From the NCBI GenBank assembly GCA_902774925.1, contig CACYKE010000017.1, forward strand, positions 30,746 to 94,745: a stretch of 64,000 bases of DNA. The letters run 5' to 3'. This document shows positions 53,667 to 63,772 of this stretch, one piece after another (within the stretch, counting starts at the first letter, position 1; each line of letters begins with the position of its first letter). Origin of the DNA: an uncultured Prevotellaceae bacterium (lineage in GTDB: Bacteria > Bacteroidota > Bacteroidia > Bacteroidales > Bacteroidaceae). The notes beneath the pieces are model-generated. The model was not told the DNA's origin and did not search any database. It saw nothing but the letters and a program-made list of their open reading frames with translations. The position numbers and the translations under genes were made by a program.

Positions 53667-56561
53667 TTATTTGATGAGAAAGCTTAATAGTCCGCGCATG
53701 ATAGAACTTCGCTTCTGGGCATCTATGATGCACTCGAAGGGAAATCCCATGGTGAAACAGCTGTAGTCGGTTCCCTTGTATGCAACGGCAGCGTCTTGTC
53801 CGTCGGCATATTGCATGGCAGGATATGCCTGTCCGACAGGTTGCAGGATATCAGTAGAAACGGCAGCATAATGATCTGCATTCAACTGGCTCCAGTATTG
53901 GAATGTCGTGCCCAGTCCGTTGATACTGTTGACGCCACATGTATTGTGACCGGTATAGCGGCACTTCAGGACGTTCTGCACGAACAATTGTTCGGCATCA
54001 CTCATCATGTCGCAACCGACATAGGCTCCGCTGATGAGTAGCGAGCCGCCATTGGAAGTATAGTGTTGCAGGGTGCTGCGCATGGTGGAAGTAAACGTCT
54101 TGTAATACTGGAGGCTATGCTTGTCGTCGCGTTCCAAACCCAGTAACAGGTCGATTGCGGAATATCGGGCAGGCGAGGGGATGATGGTCTCCAAGGCTTC
54201 GCTGGAACAACTGACAATGTTGTATCGTCCGGCAGACGCGATGGCTTCGGCATGGGTCTTGACGTAATTAAAGTCGTTACCTGCAATGAGTCGTCCGGCA
54301 AGTTCTTCACCGCTGTCGCCCAGTCCGCCGTTTTCGTTGCCTATCTGTTTGCGGTCAAAATTAATCTGGCGTCCCACCCATCCAAACGTAGGACCATAAG
54401 TCACTCCCGGATCTTCGTCGAGGTCGAAACCCTGCTCGGTTGGCGTGTTACGAATGGCTGGCGAAGAGAGTCGGTGAAAACCATTCACCACCATGACCGT
54501 CCTTTTGGCTTTGGGATTGTAGAGTGCGGACAGCACCTCTGTGGGGAAGCTCTCGCCACCGCGATTAACAGCCGTGACTTTGAAATGATAGAGCACGTTG
54601 GGCACCAGCTCCAGTTCATAACTGGTCTTTGAGCGGATGTAGGTTCCGTTGTCGAAATCTGCATCGCCAATGGCGGTATAGACAATATAACCAGTCGGTT
54701 TCGACGTCAGTTCCTGGGGGTCATCAACGGCGTTCCAATTCAGTTGGACGGTATTCTTTCCCGTAAATTCGATGCGGAAATAGTTGGGAGCCAGCGGAGA
54801 AACGATGAACGGCGTCCCATGCTGGTCGTTGACATAGCGCAAGATGGTTTTGTAGATAGAACGAGCCAAGGTGAAACGGAAGTTTGGGTCTTGTCCGTAG
54901 CGCATGTCAGGGAAATTCTGGTGTGACATAGTTTCAAGGATGGCACTCGGGACTTCAGGCAAGCGGGTCTCGGAATAGTTGCGGTCGAAGAGTTCACGAC
55001 GGTTCCAGTCCTTATATTTATATTTAAGATCGAGCACCTCGTTTGAGAGCAGGGCATCAGCAAAGTCGCGTGATGCCATTCTGGAAATGCCAGCATTCAA
55101 CTTGCCATCGTGGAAATTGGTGGTACAGATAGACAACGAACCAATAAGTCCGACACCTTCTTTATCATATCCGGCGTCACTATGCACGGCCAGCGAGAGT
55201 TCAATAGGAACCTTGCGTCCTTCAACGGTAGGCATATAGCATGAACCACCGCCTAGAAGATTGGTCATGTGGGAACGCACATTGATGTCGTCGCCATAAT
55301 CGTCCTGTCCATCCTTGCTGCTATAGACTGCGTAAGGCATACCGGCCCATTGACCGTAGTAGCGTGCGCCTTCAACTGCACGGGGCATGCCACTGGTCTC
55401 GCCAAAGCGCTCGATATTACCCATTCCGCCACCGAAACGTACAGCATCGGTAGTGACAACGCCTCGATGGTCGCTTTGGTTTGTCAATGTCACACGATTG
55501 AACTCGCTATAGCCTGCGTCGAAGTCGAAAGTGCCAAGATATACCCACGTGCTTCCACCCATCTGCTGATTCACGCGGAACTGGGTACACTCTCCTTTGT
55601 GCCAGACTGTATATAATGCATCTTCAATACTGTTGGGCAATGTCTGATAACTGACATAGACGGCATAACGTCCGGCTTTCTTGAAATCGGGTTGGTAGGT
55701 AGCCACCGAATAGCGCGACTTGCTGTTTGTTGTCATGGTCATACGAGCACTACCAGCTTCGAAAGGATTCTCGCCGTCGGAATATGTTCCCGTGTGCCAG
55801 GCAAATCCGGGATAGGATGTCGTTTGCCATTTGCCTTGAGCGGTGACCTCGAAGTAGTTACGCTTAGGACCGTCGTTGTCGACAATGACTTCCTCCGTCT
55901 GCCAGTCGCGTTCACGAGGAGTAAAGACGACAGCACCGGCTTTCTCCAGCATGGGAATGAGGTAGGGGACAACGATAGTCTGCGTAAAGAGATCCTCTGT
56001 GGTACCGAACAACTTTGGACGCTGCCAGCTCCAGCAACCTTTCTTTTGGTCGTAGAAGCGTCCGTGACTGGCCCATAGCGACAGATGACGTCCCTGTAGG
56101 CCGTGAGTTACTTTCAGGGGTGTTAAGATATTCTTTACCCAAGGCTCTCCGTCGTAGTCGATATCGCCCCAGAGTCTCGATTTATCGGCATTCTGCGACA
56201 ATCTGTTCGGGACGAGTTCGTCAATGGTCATACCAATTGTCATGACCGTAATGGTATAATCGCGATAGGGCTTAGGTAACGTCCCTCTGATTTTTTTGTA
56301 TATATGTTCTGTGATTTCCGGTGTAAACTCCTGTGCTGCAAAGTATTCGTCTGCGGTGATGACAAGTGTTTGTGCCTGATTGTCCAACTGATAGCTGAGC
56401 ATTCGCGGCTGTTGGGTCAGACGGGTGCCTTTGGGTTTGTATTTGGCAAAATACTGCTTCAGATTGTCGGCCAGTTTTGCTTCGTCTTTTGACGTCTGAG
56501 CCAGTACAGGTGTTACTGCAAATATAAATAATAAAAATATGTATAGGGTTCGTCTTTGCAT
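53667..56561 (-). CDS. Exported amidase/golvesin-like multidomain protein
   Basis: 964 aa with a signal peptide (LYIFLLFIFAVTPVLAQ). N-terminal pilot domain (about 25-140). Next, segments of an N-acetylmuramoyl-L-alanine amidase 3-like fold (PYLIPMLEKAGAVVFTPRER, SLAVHSDAGY, ETMSHQNFPDMRYG) are interrupted by a golvesin-like beta-sandwich (about 215-375; KAGRYAVYVSYQT). A fibronectin type III-like domain (about 610-700) and a C-terminal alpha/beta domain follow. Such proteins are often annotated xanthan lyase or golvesin-containing amidase. Probably acts on the cell wall or surface polysaccharide. Domain borders are approximate. Confidence 0.75.
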   Translation of the reverse strand: MQRRTLYIFLLFIFAVTPVLAQTSKDEAKLADNLKQYFAKYKPKGTRLTQQPRMLSYQLDNQAQTLVITADEYFAAQEFTPEITEHIYKKIRGTLPKPYRDYTITVMTIGMTIDELVPNRLSQNADKSRLWGDIDYDGEPWVKNILTPLKVTHGLQGRHLSLWASHGRFYDQKKGCWSWQRPKLFGTTEDLFTQTIVVPYLIPMLEKAGAVVFTPRERDWQTEEVIVDNDGPKRNYFEVTAQGKWQTTSYPGFAWHTGTYSDGENPFEAGSARMTMTTNSKSRYSVATYQPDFKKAGRYAVYVSYQTLPNSIEDALYTVWHKGECTQFRVNQQMGGSTWVYLGTFDFDAGYSEFNRVTLTNQSDHRGVVTTDAVRFGGGMGNIERFGETSGMPRAVEGARYYGQWAGMPYAVYSSKDGQDDYGDDINVRSHMTNLLGGGSCYMPTVEGRKVPIELSLAVHSDAGYDKEGVGLIGSLSICTTNFHDGKLNAGISRMASRDFADALLSNEVLDLKYKYKDWNRRELFDRNYSETRLPEVPSAILETMSHQNFPDMRYGQDPNFRFTLARSIYKTILRYVNDQHGTPFIVSPLAPNYFRIEFTGKNTVQLNWNAVDDPQELTSKPTGYIVYTAIGDADFDNGTYIRSKTSYELELVPNVLYHFKVTAVNRGGESFPTEVLSALYNPKAKRTVMVVNGFHRLSSPAIRNTPTEQGFDLDEDPGVTYGPTFGWVGRQINFDRKQIGNENGGLGDSGEELAGRLIAGNDFNYVKTHAEAIASAGRYNIVSCSSEALETIIPSPARYSAIDLLLGLERDDKHSLQYYKTFTSTMRSTLQHYTSNGGSLLISGAYVGCDMMSDAEQLFVQNVLKCRYTGHNTCGVNSINGLGTTFQYWSQLNADHYAAVSTDILQPVGQAYPAMQYADGQDAAVAYKGTDYSCFTMGFPFECIIDAQKRSSIMRGLLSFLIK

Positions 56562-56563
56562 TT

Positions 56564-57118
56564 TTATAATTCACCAATCGTAAAGTTTTCGGGCTTCTTT
56601 CCTTTGAAGTCCTTGAAATAAAGTTTGATGTCGCGCATCTGAGTATCAATATCGCCGTTGGGGACAATGGTCTTTGTGCAACGGATGAGTTTCTGCTCGT
56701 AGTCAACGCCATAAAGCAGAATGGGAATCTCGGCCTTTTGGGCAATATAGTAGAAACCTCTCTTCCATTCGGGATTCGGCGAGCGAGTTCCCTCCGGTGT
56801 GATGCACAGCATGAATTTCTCGGCCTTTCGTGCAGCCTCAGCCAAATTATCGGTCATGCTCGTCTTTTTCGAACGGAACACGGGAATACCGCCCAAACTG
56901 CGAAATATAGGACCCAAGGGCCAGAAGAACCATTCTTTCTTCATCAGAAAATTACTCTTCAGTCCCTCGGCGCCATTATACAGTTGCCCTATCAGGAAGT
57001 CCCAGTTGCTAGTATGGGGAGCAAGACAGATAATATATTTGCTCGGATGCTCTTGAGTTATATCTATGCTCCATCCAAGCTGCTTATACAGCAGCCATCG
57101 GCAAAATGATTTCCACAT
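56564..57118 (-). CDS. Lysophosphatidate-acyltransferase family protein (PlsC-like)
   Basis: 184 aa. The acyltransferase motif H-x4-D is in LAPHTSNWDFLIG, and the substrate motif in LCITPEGTRSPNP matches EGTR. A short hydrophobic N-terminus is present. It belongs to the 1-acyl-sn-glycerol-3-phosphate acyltransferase superfamily; the acceptor is unknown (lipid or possibly an ornithine/glycine lipid). It lies seven bases after the small unknown gene and two bases before the amidase/golvesin-like gene. Confidence 0.9.
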   Translation of the reverse strand: MWKSFCRWLLYKQLGWSIDITQEHPSKYIICLAPHTSNWDFLIGQLYNGAEGLKSNFLMKKEWFFWPLGPIFRSLGGIPVFRSKKTSMTDNLAEAARKAEKFMLCITPEGTRSPNPEWKRGFYYIAQKAEIPILLYGVDYEQKLIRCTKTIVPNGDIDTQMRDIKLYFKDFKGKKPENFTIGEL

Positions 57119-57125
57119 AGTTTAT

Positions 57126-57398
57126 TTAATGGAGGTTGTTGATTTGGTCGATAAGCTCACTGGCCTGTGCGGTAAATTTCTCACGCAGGTCTTTGAAATA
57201 CTGCTTTGCAGGGATGCCCGGCTCTGGATGTGAGATACGGGATGTGTAGTTAGCCTGCAGTTTAATAATACTGAAGAACAAAGCATCAATGTTCTCCAAC
57301 TGAGACTTGTTGGCAGAGCTGCATGCTGCAAAACATTCAACGAACAAAGTCTCGCAAATTTGCTTAATAGCCTTTTTAAGTGTCCTTTTGTTTGTCAT
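57126..57398 (-). CDS. Small conserved-looking protein of unknown function
   Basis: 90 aa, helical, charged ([20 protein letters not shown], then [18 protein letters not shown]), with three Cys near residues 14-26. No signal peptide. First gene of the operon that ends with YgiQ, under a promoter at 57442-57471. I cannot name the family. Confidence 0.6.
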   Translation of the reverse strand: MTNKRTLKKAIKQICETLFVECFAACSSANKSQLENIDALFFSIIKLQANYTSRISHPEPGIPAKQYFKDLREKFTAQASELIDQINNLH

Positions 57399-57441
57399 AA
57401 AAAGTCCTCCTATTTTATATGAGTTATTATGTTTCGATGGT

Positions 57442-57471
57442 CAAAGATACGAAAAAATTTCTATATTCCAA
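57442..57471 (-). promoter_or_regulatory. Promoter of the 57398-51445 operon
   Basis: Minus strand TTG (57471-57469), a spacer of 19 and TATCTTTG (57449-57442), 43 bases before the ATG. Confidence 0.7.
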
Positions 57472-57534
57472 GTCTTTCAACGAAAAAAAACATTAAAAAG
57501 GATGAAATATTTCTCTTTTCTCACAAAAAAAGAG

Positions 57535-57542
57535 TATTTTTG
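57535..57542 (+). promoter_or_regulatory. Probable -7 box of the PPi-PFK gene
   Basis: TATTTTTG matches TAnnTTTG, 43 bases before the ATG. No TTTG is seen at the expected -33 distance, so the promoter is only partly supported. Confidence 0.45.
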
Positions 57543-57585
57543 CATTCCGAAACAAGAATTATTCGTTATAAAACATCAATTTATT

Positions 57586-59223
57586 ATGGAAAAAAGTGCA
57601 TTGCAAATTGCGAGAGCCGCTTATCAACCCAAGTTGCCCAAGGCACTTCAGGGTGCAGTAAAAGTAAAGGAGGGTGCAGCAACCCAGAGTGTTGGTGATC
57701 AGGAAGAGATTAAGAAGCTTTTCCCCAACACTTACGGTATGCCTATTGTAGAGTTTGAGCCCGCTACCGAGGCTAACACCAAGAAGATGAACGTTGGTAT
57801 CATCCTTTCTGGTGGTCAGGCTCCTGGCGGTCACAACGTGATTACCGGTTTGTTCGACCAGATCAAGAAGCTCAACCCCGAGAACCGTCTCTATGGTTTC
57901 ATCCTTGGTCCTGGCGGTCTTGTTGACCACAACTACATGGAGCTCACCAAGGAGATTATCGACGAGTATCGCAATACCGGTGGTTTCGATATGATTGGTT
58001 CTGGTCGTACCAAGCTCGAGAAGGTTGACCAGTTCGAGAAGGGTCTGGAGATTATCCGCGAGCTCGACATCAAGGCCATCGTGATCATTGGTGGTGACGA
58101 CTCTAATACTAACGCCTGCGTGCTGGCTGAGTACTATGCAGCTAAGAACTATGGCGTACAGGTCATAGGTTGTCCTAAGACCATTGATGGCGACTTGAAG
58201 AATGACCAGATTGAGACCTCGTTCGGTTTCGATACCGCTTGTAAGACTTACTCTGAGCTCATTGGTAACATCGAGCGTGACTGTAACTCAGCCCGCAAGT
58301 ACTGGCACTTCATCAAGGTGATGGGTCGTTCGGCCTCTCACATCGCTCTGGAGTGCGCCCTGCAGACTCAGCCTAACATCTGCCTCGTTTCTGAGGAGGT
58401 GGAAGCCAAGAAGCAGAGCCTGGACGACATCGTTACTTACATTGCCGATGTGGTTTGCAAGCGTGCAGCAGATGGTAACAACTTCGGTACCGTTATTATT
58501 CCTGAGGGCGTCATCGAGTTCATTCCTGCTATCAAGAAGCTCATTGCTCAGCTCAACGACGTGCTGGCTCAGCCAGAGGCCAAGGATCTGGGTCGTAGCG
58601 AGATTATTGACTTTGCCAAGAGCCACCTGTCAGAAACCAATCTGGAGGTGTTCAACTCTCTGCCTACCAACGTAGCCCGTCAGCTGGCCCTCGACCGCGA
58701 CCCTCACGGAAACGTACAGGTATCGCTTATCGAGACCGAGAAGTTGCTTTCTACGATGGTTGCCCAGAAGCTGGAGCGTCGTAAGAAGGTCGGCAAGTAC
58801 ACAGGTAAGTTCGGCGCTCAGCACCATTTCTTCGGTTACGAGGGACGTTGCGCTGCTCCTTCTAACTTCGATGCTGACTACTGCTATGCGCTCGGTACTT
58901 CTGCCGCTCAGCTCATTGCCAACGGCAAGACCGGATATATGGCTATCGTTAAGAACACGACAGCTCCTGCTGACCAGTGGATTGCTGGTGGTGTACCCAT
59001 CACCATGATGATGAATATGGAGAAGCGCGCTGGTGAGATGAAGCCCGTTATCCGCAAGGCCCTCGTTGAGCTCGACGGCGCTCCCTTCAAGGAGTTTGCT
59101 GCTCATCGTGACGAGTGGGCTCGCAAGACGGCTTACGTTTATCCTGGTCCTATCCAGTACTGGGGACCTACAGAGGTTTGCGACCAGCCTACGATGACTC
59201 TGGCTCTTGAGCAGGCTAAGTAA
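57586..59223 (+). CDS. Diphosphate-fructose-6-phosphate 1-phosphotransferase
   Basis: PPi-dependent phosphofructokinase, 545 aa, the reversible step of glycolysis common in Bacteroidota. [15 protein letters not shown] is the N-terminal phosphate-binding loop. [16 protein letters not shown] has the second Asp that selects pyrophosphate over ATP, and KTIDGDLKN contains the catalytic TIDGD. The length matches the long PFP group. The frame runs upstream to 57307 but without coding character; ATG 57586 is conserved. The stop TAATG overlaps the lysozyme start by one base. Confidence 0.95.
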   Translation: MEKSALQIARAAYQPKLPKALQGAVKVKEGAATQSVGDQEEIKKLFPNTYGMPIVEFEPATEANTKKMNVGIILSGGQAPGGHNVITGLFDQIKKLNPENRLYGFILGPGGLVDHNYMELTKEIIDEYRNTGGFDMIGSGRTKLEKVDQFEKGLEIIRELDIKAIVIIGGDDSNTNACVLAEYYAAKNYGVQVIGCPKTIDGDLKNDQIETSFGFDTACKTYSELIGNIERDCNSARKYWHFIKVMGRSASHIALECALQTQPNICLVSEEVEAKKQSLDDIVTYIADVVCKRAADGNNFGTVIIPEGVIEFIPAIKKLIAQLNDVLAQPEAKDLGRSEIIDFAKSHLSETNLEVFNSLPTNVARQLALDRDPHGNVQVSLIETEKLLSTMVAQKLERRKKVGKYTGKFGAQHHFFGYEGRCAAPSNFDADYCYALGTSAAQLIANGKTGYMAIVKNTTAPADQWIAGGVPITMMMNMEKRAGEMKPVIRKALVELDGAPFKEFAAHRDEWARKTAYVYPGPIQYWGPTEVCDQPTMTLALEQAK

Positions 59224-60116
59224 TGCCTCAGCGCAAGACGACACATACTCATAAGACATCCGGACGCCGTACTTCCAGCATTGTGCGGAAAAAGCGTCCG
59301 AATGTCTTTATTCGTATTCTCCAACACTTTCCAAGTTGGGCTTGGTGGTTAGGAGGAGCAGCAATCCTTGTTGCTTACATCTATTTCTTTTATTATTTCT
59401 TCGTCAGTCCCTTTGGTTTTCGTTTTCGGGCACTCTATGGCGACATCAGTTATCCCGAAGGCTATGAAATTCATGGTATTGATGTTAGTCATCATCAGGG
59501 TGACATCGATTGGCAGACGCTCAAAGACGAAGGTACAATTGATAAGTTCCCCGTTCGTTTCGTTATGATTAAGGCTACTGAGGGAGCTACCAAGATTGAT
59601 GAGAATTTTGAGGACAATTTCTATCAGGCCCGTGAGTATGGTTTTACCCGCGGTGCCTATCACTTCTATAGTGTTCATTCCTCAGCCAAAGACCAGGCTG
59701 AATTCTTTATCCGAACGGTAAAACTGGAGAACGGCGATTTGCCCCCAGTGCTTGATGTCGAACACAAGCCCAAGAACCAGACTGATGAGGAGTTTCAGGA
59801 GAGTATCCAGCTCTGGCTTAATATGGTAGAGCATTATTACGGTGTCAAGCCCATTATCTATACCTATTATAAATTTAAGATGCAATACCTCAACGATTCC
59901 ATTTTCGACGCCTATCCATATTGGATAGCTCACTACTATGTCGAGAAGGTCGAATACAAAGGTCGTTGGAAATTCTGGCAGCATACCGATGTTGGTAAGT
60001 TGCCTGGCATCAAAGGTTACGTCGATTTCAACATCTATAACGGCTCCTTCTACGATCTTCGCAAGATGACGATTGGTGCTCGCGAACAAATCGGAGAAGA
60101 AGCCTATAACGATTAA
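59223..60116 (+). CDS. GH25 lysozyme, membrane-anchored
   Basis: 297 aa. A basic N-terminus is followed by a membrane anchor (WWLGGAAILVAYIYFFYYFF, about residues 40-59). The GH25 domain occupies 80-285, with IHGIDVSHHQGDIDW at its start holding the catalytic Asp, MIKATEGATKIDENF, and LPPVLDVE carrying the acidic pair. It cleaves the N-acetylmuramic acid-N-acetylglucosamine bond of peptidoglycan. Translated directly after PPi-PFK with one base overlap, an unusual pairing. Confidence 0.92.
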   Translation: MPQRKTTHTHKTSGRRTSSIVRKKRPNVFIRILQHFPSWAWWLGGAAILVAYIYFFYYFFVSPFGFRFRALYGDISYPEGYEIHGIDVSHHQGDIDWQTLKDEGTIDKFPVRFVMIKATEGATKIDENFEDNFYQAREYGFTRGAYHFYSVHSSAKDQAEFFIRTVKLENGDLPPVLDVEHKPKNQTDEEFQESIQLWLNMVEHYYGVKPIIYTYYKFKMQYLNDSIFDAYPYWIAHYYVEKVEYKGRWKFWQHTDVGKLPGIKGYVDFNIYNGSFYDLRKMTIGAREQIGEEAYND

Positions 60117-60127
60117 TCTCTTTCTCG

Positions 60128-61546
60128 TTATTTACGCTCCAACAACACCACGTTTTCAACGTGTGGCGTATGGGGGAACATATCTACGGGCTGTACTGCC
60201 GCAACGCGATAGTCAATATCTAGGTCGTGCAGGTCGCGAGCCTGGGTGGCAGGATTACACGAGACATAAACGATGCGCTGAGGAGCTGCACGAAGGATGG
60301 TCTTCACTACGTCAGGGTGCATGCCGGCACGTGGCGGGTCGGTGATAATGACGTCCGGACGCCCGTGTTCGGCAATAAACTCGTCGGTGAGGATATCCTT
60401 CATGTCACCAGCGTAGAACATCGTATTGTCAATGCCGTTAATCTTACTGTTGATTTTAGCATCCTCAATGGCTTCGGGTACATACTCTATTCCAACCACT
60501 TTGCTGGCTTTGCGAGCTACGAAATTGGCGATAGTACCAGTGCCGGTATAGAGGTCGTAGACAATCTCATTACCAGAAAGATTGGCAAACTCGCGAGCGA
60601 CGCTGTAGAGGTGATAAGCCTGTTCGGTATTTGTCTGATAGAACGACTTAGGACCGACTTTGAACTTCAGGTCCTCCATCAGTTCGTAGATATGGTCGTT
60701 GCCCTTGAATGTGAGAATGTCCTGATCACCGATGGTGTCGTTGCATTTCTGGTTGTCCAGATACATCAACGATGTAATCTGTGGGAACTTGTCAGCAATG
60801 TGTTGCATCAAGCCCATGGCCTCCTGTTCGCCTCCCGTTTCGTCGTAATGGAATTGGAAAATAATTAGCCATTCGCCCGAGGCTGAGTTGCGGATGATAA
60901 CGTCACGCAGCAAACCTACCTGCTGGCGTAAATCGAAAAACGACAGGCCGTGCTCAATGGCATAGTCACGCACCTCGTTGCGTATCTGGTTATGCAGGTC
61001 ATCCATCAGCCAGCATTTTTCTATAGGTAGGATCTTGTCGAAGGCTCCGGTAATATGAAATCCGATGGCGGGTGTATCCTTCACCAAGGTCTCGTCCTTC
61101 AACTGCTCGCTGGTCAACCAGCGCTTGTTGGCACATCCGAAGTCGAGCTTATTGCGATAGGCCTGAGTATGTACGGAGCCTAAGATGGGACGGAATTCCG
61201 GCAGTTCTATCTTTCCGATACGAGTCAGCTGGTCGAACACCTGCTGCTGTTTGAATTTCAATTGCTCTTCGTAAGGCAGATTCTGCCATTTACACCCTCC
61301 GCAGACTCCGAAGTGCTGGCAGAAGGGAATGGCACGCACCTTACTATATTCTACGAAGCGTACTACTTCACCTTCGGCAAAGGAATGTTTCTTGCGGCGA
61401 ATTTGTACGTCGCATACATCGCCAGGTACGCAGAAGGGTACGAAGACTACGAGTTCACCCCAGTGAAAGAGGCACTTACCCTCGGCGGCTACTGCTTCTA
61501 TCGTGACGCCCTCAAGGAGCGGTAATGGTTTCTTGTTTCTTGCCAT
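60128..61546 (-). CDS. 23S rRNA (uracil-5-)-methyltransferase, RlmD/TrmA family
   Basis: SAM-dependent RNA m5U methyltransferase, 472 aa. A TRAM domain at the start, the iron-sulfur Cys set CQHFGVCGGCKWQ (C-x5-C-x2-C), the SAM region VYDLYTGTGTIANFVA, and YVSCNPATQARDL with the catalytic Cys. The frame is open to 61615, but ATG 61546 is preferred. 25 bases after trmD on the same strand. The exact uridine (RlmD or RlmC type) is not provable here. Confidence 0.92.
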   Translation of the reverse strand: MARNKKPLPLLEGVTIEAVAAEGKCLFHWGELVVFVPFCVPGDVCDVQIRRKKHSFAEGEVVRFVEYSKVRAIPFCQHFGVCGGCKWQNLPYEEQLKFKQQQVFDQLTRIGKIELPEFRPILGSVHTQAYRNKLDFGCANKRWLTSEQLKDETLVKDTPAIGFHITGAFDKILPIEKCWLMDDLHNQIRNEVRDYAIEHGLSFFDLRQQVGLLRDVIIRNSASGEWLIIFQFHYDETGGEQEAMGLMQHIADKFPQITSLMYLDNQKCNDTIGDQDILTFKGNDHIYELMEDLKFKVGPKSFYQTNTEQAYHLYSVAREFANLSGNEIVYDLYTGTGTIANFVARKASKVVGIEYVPEAIEDAKINSKINGIDNTMFYAGDMKDILTDEFIAEHGRPDVIITDPPRAGMHPDVVKTILRAAPQRIVYVSCNPATQARDLHDLDIDYRVAAVQPVDMFPHTPHVENVVLLERK

Positions 61547-61571
61547 TGTTGTTGTAGAAATATTAGGTTTG

Positions 61572-62249
61572 CTATTCTCCGAGTAAATCCGGACGCAGAC
61601 GACGTGTTCGTTCAAGCGCTTGTTCTAATTCCCATTCGCGAATTTTACCCTCATTGCCCGAGAGCAGTATTTCTGGAACCTTCCAGCCTTTGTAGTCTGC
61701 CGGACGGGTATATATTGGTGCGGCCAACAGGTCATCCTGGAAACAGTCTGACAATGCACTTTGCTCGTCACCGATAACGCCAGGCACTACACGAACGATA
61801 GCGTCGGCAATCATGGCTGCTACCAGTTCACCGCCGGTTAACACGAAATCTCCAATGGATATTTCCTTTGTAATCAGATGGTCGCGTACGCGCTGGTCAA
61901 TGCCTTTGTAGTGTCCGGCCAAGATAATCAGGTTGCCTTTCAATGAAAGGTCATTTGCCATGTGCTGGTCGAAACGTTCACCATCGGGCGAGGTGAAAAT
62001 CACTTCATCGTAGTCGCGCTCCGCTTTCAGGGCGGTAATACAACGGTCAATGGGCTCACATTGCATCACCATACCCGCCGAACCGCCGTAAGGATAGTCG
62101 TCAACGCGACGCCATTTGTCCAGTGTGTAGTCGCGCAGGTTGTGCAGACGGATTTCCGCCAGACCTTTCTTCTCGGCTCTGGCCAGTATGGATTCGTGTA
62201 CGAAACCCTCCAGCATTTCCGGTAATACCGTTATAATATCAATTCTCAT
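61572..62249 (-). CDS. trmD: tRNA (guanine-N1)-methyltransferase
   Basis: Methylates G37 in tRNAs and prevents +1 frameshifts. 225 aa beginning [43 protein letters not shown] with the trefoil-knot SAM site, and [17 protein letters not shown] are characteristic. In many bacteria it sits in the rpsP-rimM-trmD-rplS operon; here it is instead between a patatin-like gene, overlapping it by 11 bases, and an rRNA methyltransferase. Confidence 0.97.
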   Translation of the reverse strand: MRIDIITVLPEMLEGFVHESILARAEKKGLAEIRLHNLRDYTLDKWRRVDDYPYGGSAGMVMQCEPIDRCITALKAERDYDEVIFTSPDGERFDQHMANDLSLKGNLIILAGHYKGIDQRVRDHLITKEISIGDFVLTGGELVAAMIADAIVRVVPGVIGDEQSALSDCFQDDLLAAPIYTRPADYKGWKVPEILLSGNEGKIREWELEQALERTRRLRPDLLGE

Positions 62250-63087
62250 AGAATTTCTTTATTTTGTCAATATATCGTTCGCCCATTTGGCGCCCTGTCT
62301 CATAGACGCGACGCATTTGCTCGGCGTCGTGTGAGATGTGGCCAATAGGTATCTTCTCGTCAGGACGGATAACCAGGCAACGTCCCTCACGTTCGGCTTG
62401 AGCAACATATGCCAACTGCTTGTTATACATCATGTGGCGCTCGTCCAATGCCTTTATCATGTTCGGATAGTTTCTCAGCGACAGGCGCATCAGCGGCATC
62501 AGTCGGTTGTGCTCCTTCTGATATCCTAAAGGCTGCGTCAAAATGACCACATTGCGGTCGTAACCCTGACGCTCGAAATACTCCAGCGGTATTGAGTCGC
62601 TGACTCCGCCATCCAAAAGCTTATGTCCCTGCACCTCAACGACTTTTGACGCCAGAGGCATCGATGCCGAAGAACGCAACCACTCCAGTTCGTCATAGTC
62701 CACATGATCCATTTTGTGATACACTGCCTGGCCTGTTTCCACATCCGTGCAGACGATGGTAAATTCCAGCGGATTCTGCTCGAAGGTCTTAATATCAAAG
62801 ATATCGTACTCGTAAGGCACCACGTGATAGCTGAACTTGGCATTGAAGTAGTCGCCGCTGGTCACAAGCGACTTTAGCCCGCTATATCGTGAGTCTTTCG
62901 CAAACCGTGTATTATATCGAATGGCTCGCCCTACCTGTCTGGACTTGTAGTTACAGCCGAATGCTGCACCTGCCGATACGCCAATGAGTCCGTCAGGCCA
63001 GATGTCATGTTCCATCATCACATCCGTCACACCTGCCGTCCATAATCCGCGCATGGCTCCACCTTCAAGCACAAGTCCTTTCTTCAT
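62239..63087 (-). CDS. Patatin-like phospholipase
   Basis: 282 aa. The oxyanion GGAMRGL at residues 9-15, nucleophile Ser in GVSAGAAFG, and Asp in DGGVSDSIP form the Ser-Asp dyad of the patatin/RssA fold. No signal peptide, so it is probably cytoplasmic or membrane-associated. It follows the LolA-like gene by three bases and overlaps trmD by 11 bases. The lipid substrate is unknown. Confidence 0.92.
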   Translation of the reverse strand: MKKGLVLEGGAMRGLWTAGVTDVMMEHDIWPDGLIGVSAGAAFGCNYKSRQVGRAIRYNTRFAKDSRYSGLKSLVTSGDYFNAKFSYHVVPYEYDIFDIKTFEQNPLEFTIVCTDVETGQAVYHKMDHVDYDELEWLRSSASMPLASKVVEVQGHKLLDGGVSDSIPLEYFERQGYDRNVVILTQPLGYQKEHNRLMPLMRLSLRNYPNMIKALDERHMMYNKQLAYVAQAEREGRCLVIRPDEKIPIGHISHDAEQMRRVYETGRQMGERYIDKIKKFYEN

Positions 63088-63090
63088 CAG

Positions 63091-63714
63091 CTAACGCTTA
63101 TCTACGTATTCGTAGTGTTGATTACTATATTTCTCCTTAGGGAAATGGAATAGGTCGTCCGAAATACCACCAACCTTGACATTACTGATTTTGATGGTTG
63201 TATGGAAGATGCCGAGCTTGATGCGTACGCTGATAGGGTAGCGTGTCTTCTTGTCCAGCAAACAGCGCGCTTCCTTGATACCCTTGACGCCCTTCTTGGC
63301 TTTCAGCGTGATGTAGTAACCCTCATTCGAGTCTTTGATGCTATAGTTGTAGTTGTCGGGCACAAACTTGAACTTCGTAGCATATTTGTCTCGCTCGTCG
63401 GAGTGCGCGTCATAGATGACGATGCGGCTCTTCTTTCGCTCTAACCGATAATACGTAACGTCGTCATTCCAAGCAATATACTTCTCGTCGATAAACTTAC
63501 TCTTCTTGCCTTTCGTCCAGATTGTTCCCTCCGTTTTGTATATACCGATGATGTTGACTTTGTAGGTCAGTTGCGAACCCTTGTCGCCATAAATCATCTT
63601 ATAAGTTTCCATGAACATGCGCTTGGCTTGCTGCGCATTAGGGGTTTCTTTCTCCTCTGCCTGCACGCCCAGAACAGTCCAAATCATACTAAATATTACT
63701 AACCATTTCTTCAT
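63091..63714 (-). CDS. LolA-like outer-membrane lipoprotein chaperone family protein
   Basis: 207 aa with a signal peptide (MKKWLVIFSMIWTVLGVQA). The mature part follows the LolA-like beta-sandwich pattern (GTIWTKGKKSKFIDEKYIAW, YYITLKAKKGVKGIKEARCL), as seen in Bacteroidota proteins annotated outer-membrane lipoprotein carrier-like. The start at 63714 excludes the upstream repeat-coded extension. Role inferred: periplasmic lipid or lipoprotein handling. First gene of a four-gene operon with patatin, trmD and the RNA methyltransferase. Confidence 0.78.
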   Translation of the reverse strand: MKKWLVIFSMIWTVLGVQAEEKETPNAQQAKRMFMETYKMIYGDKGSQLTYKVNIIGIYKTEGTIWTKGKKSKFIDEKYIAWNDDVTYYRLERKKSRIVIYDAHSDERDKYATKFKFVPDNYNYSIKDSNEGYYITLKAKKGVKGIKEARCLLDKKTRYPISVRIKLGIFHTTIKISNVKVGGISDDLFHFPKEKYSNQHYEYVDKR

Positions 63715-63722
63715 ACGGGGTG

Positions 63723-63772
63723 CGAAGGTACGAAAAAAAAGTGAGCTGACCAAACATCAGCCCACCTTTTTT
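63723..63772 (-). promoter_or_regulatory. Composite hairpin-promoter element, copy 4 (LolA-like operon promoter)
   Basis: Minus strand TTTG (63754-63751), a 20-base spacer and TACCTTCG (63730-63723). The 9-bp arms GTGGGCTGA (63765-63757) and TCAGCTCAC (63749-63741) with loop TGTTTGG are followed by eight T. Nearly the same sequence as 5975-6025. Confidence 0.76.

Noticed and set aside
57307-57585. 93-residue N-terminal extension of PPi-PFK
   Set aside because: It overlaps the opposite-strand small gene and its promoter and has no family match; the conserved start is at 57586.
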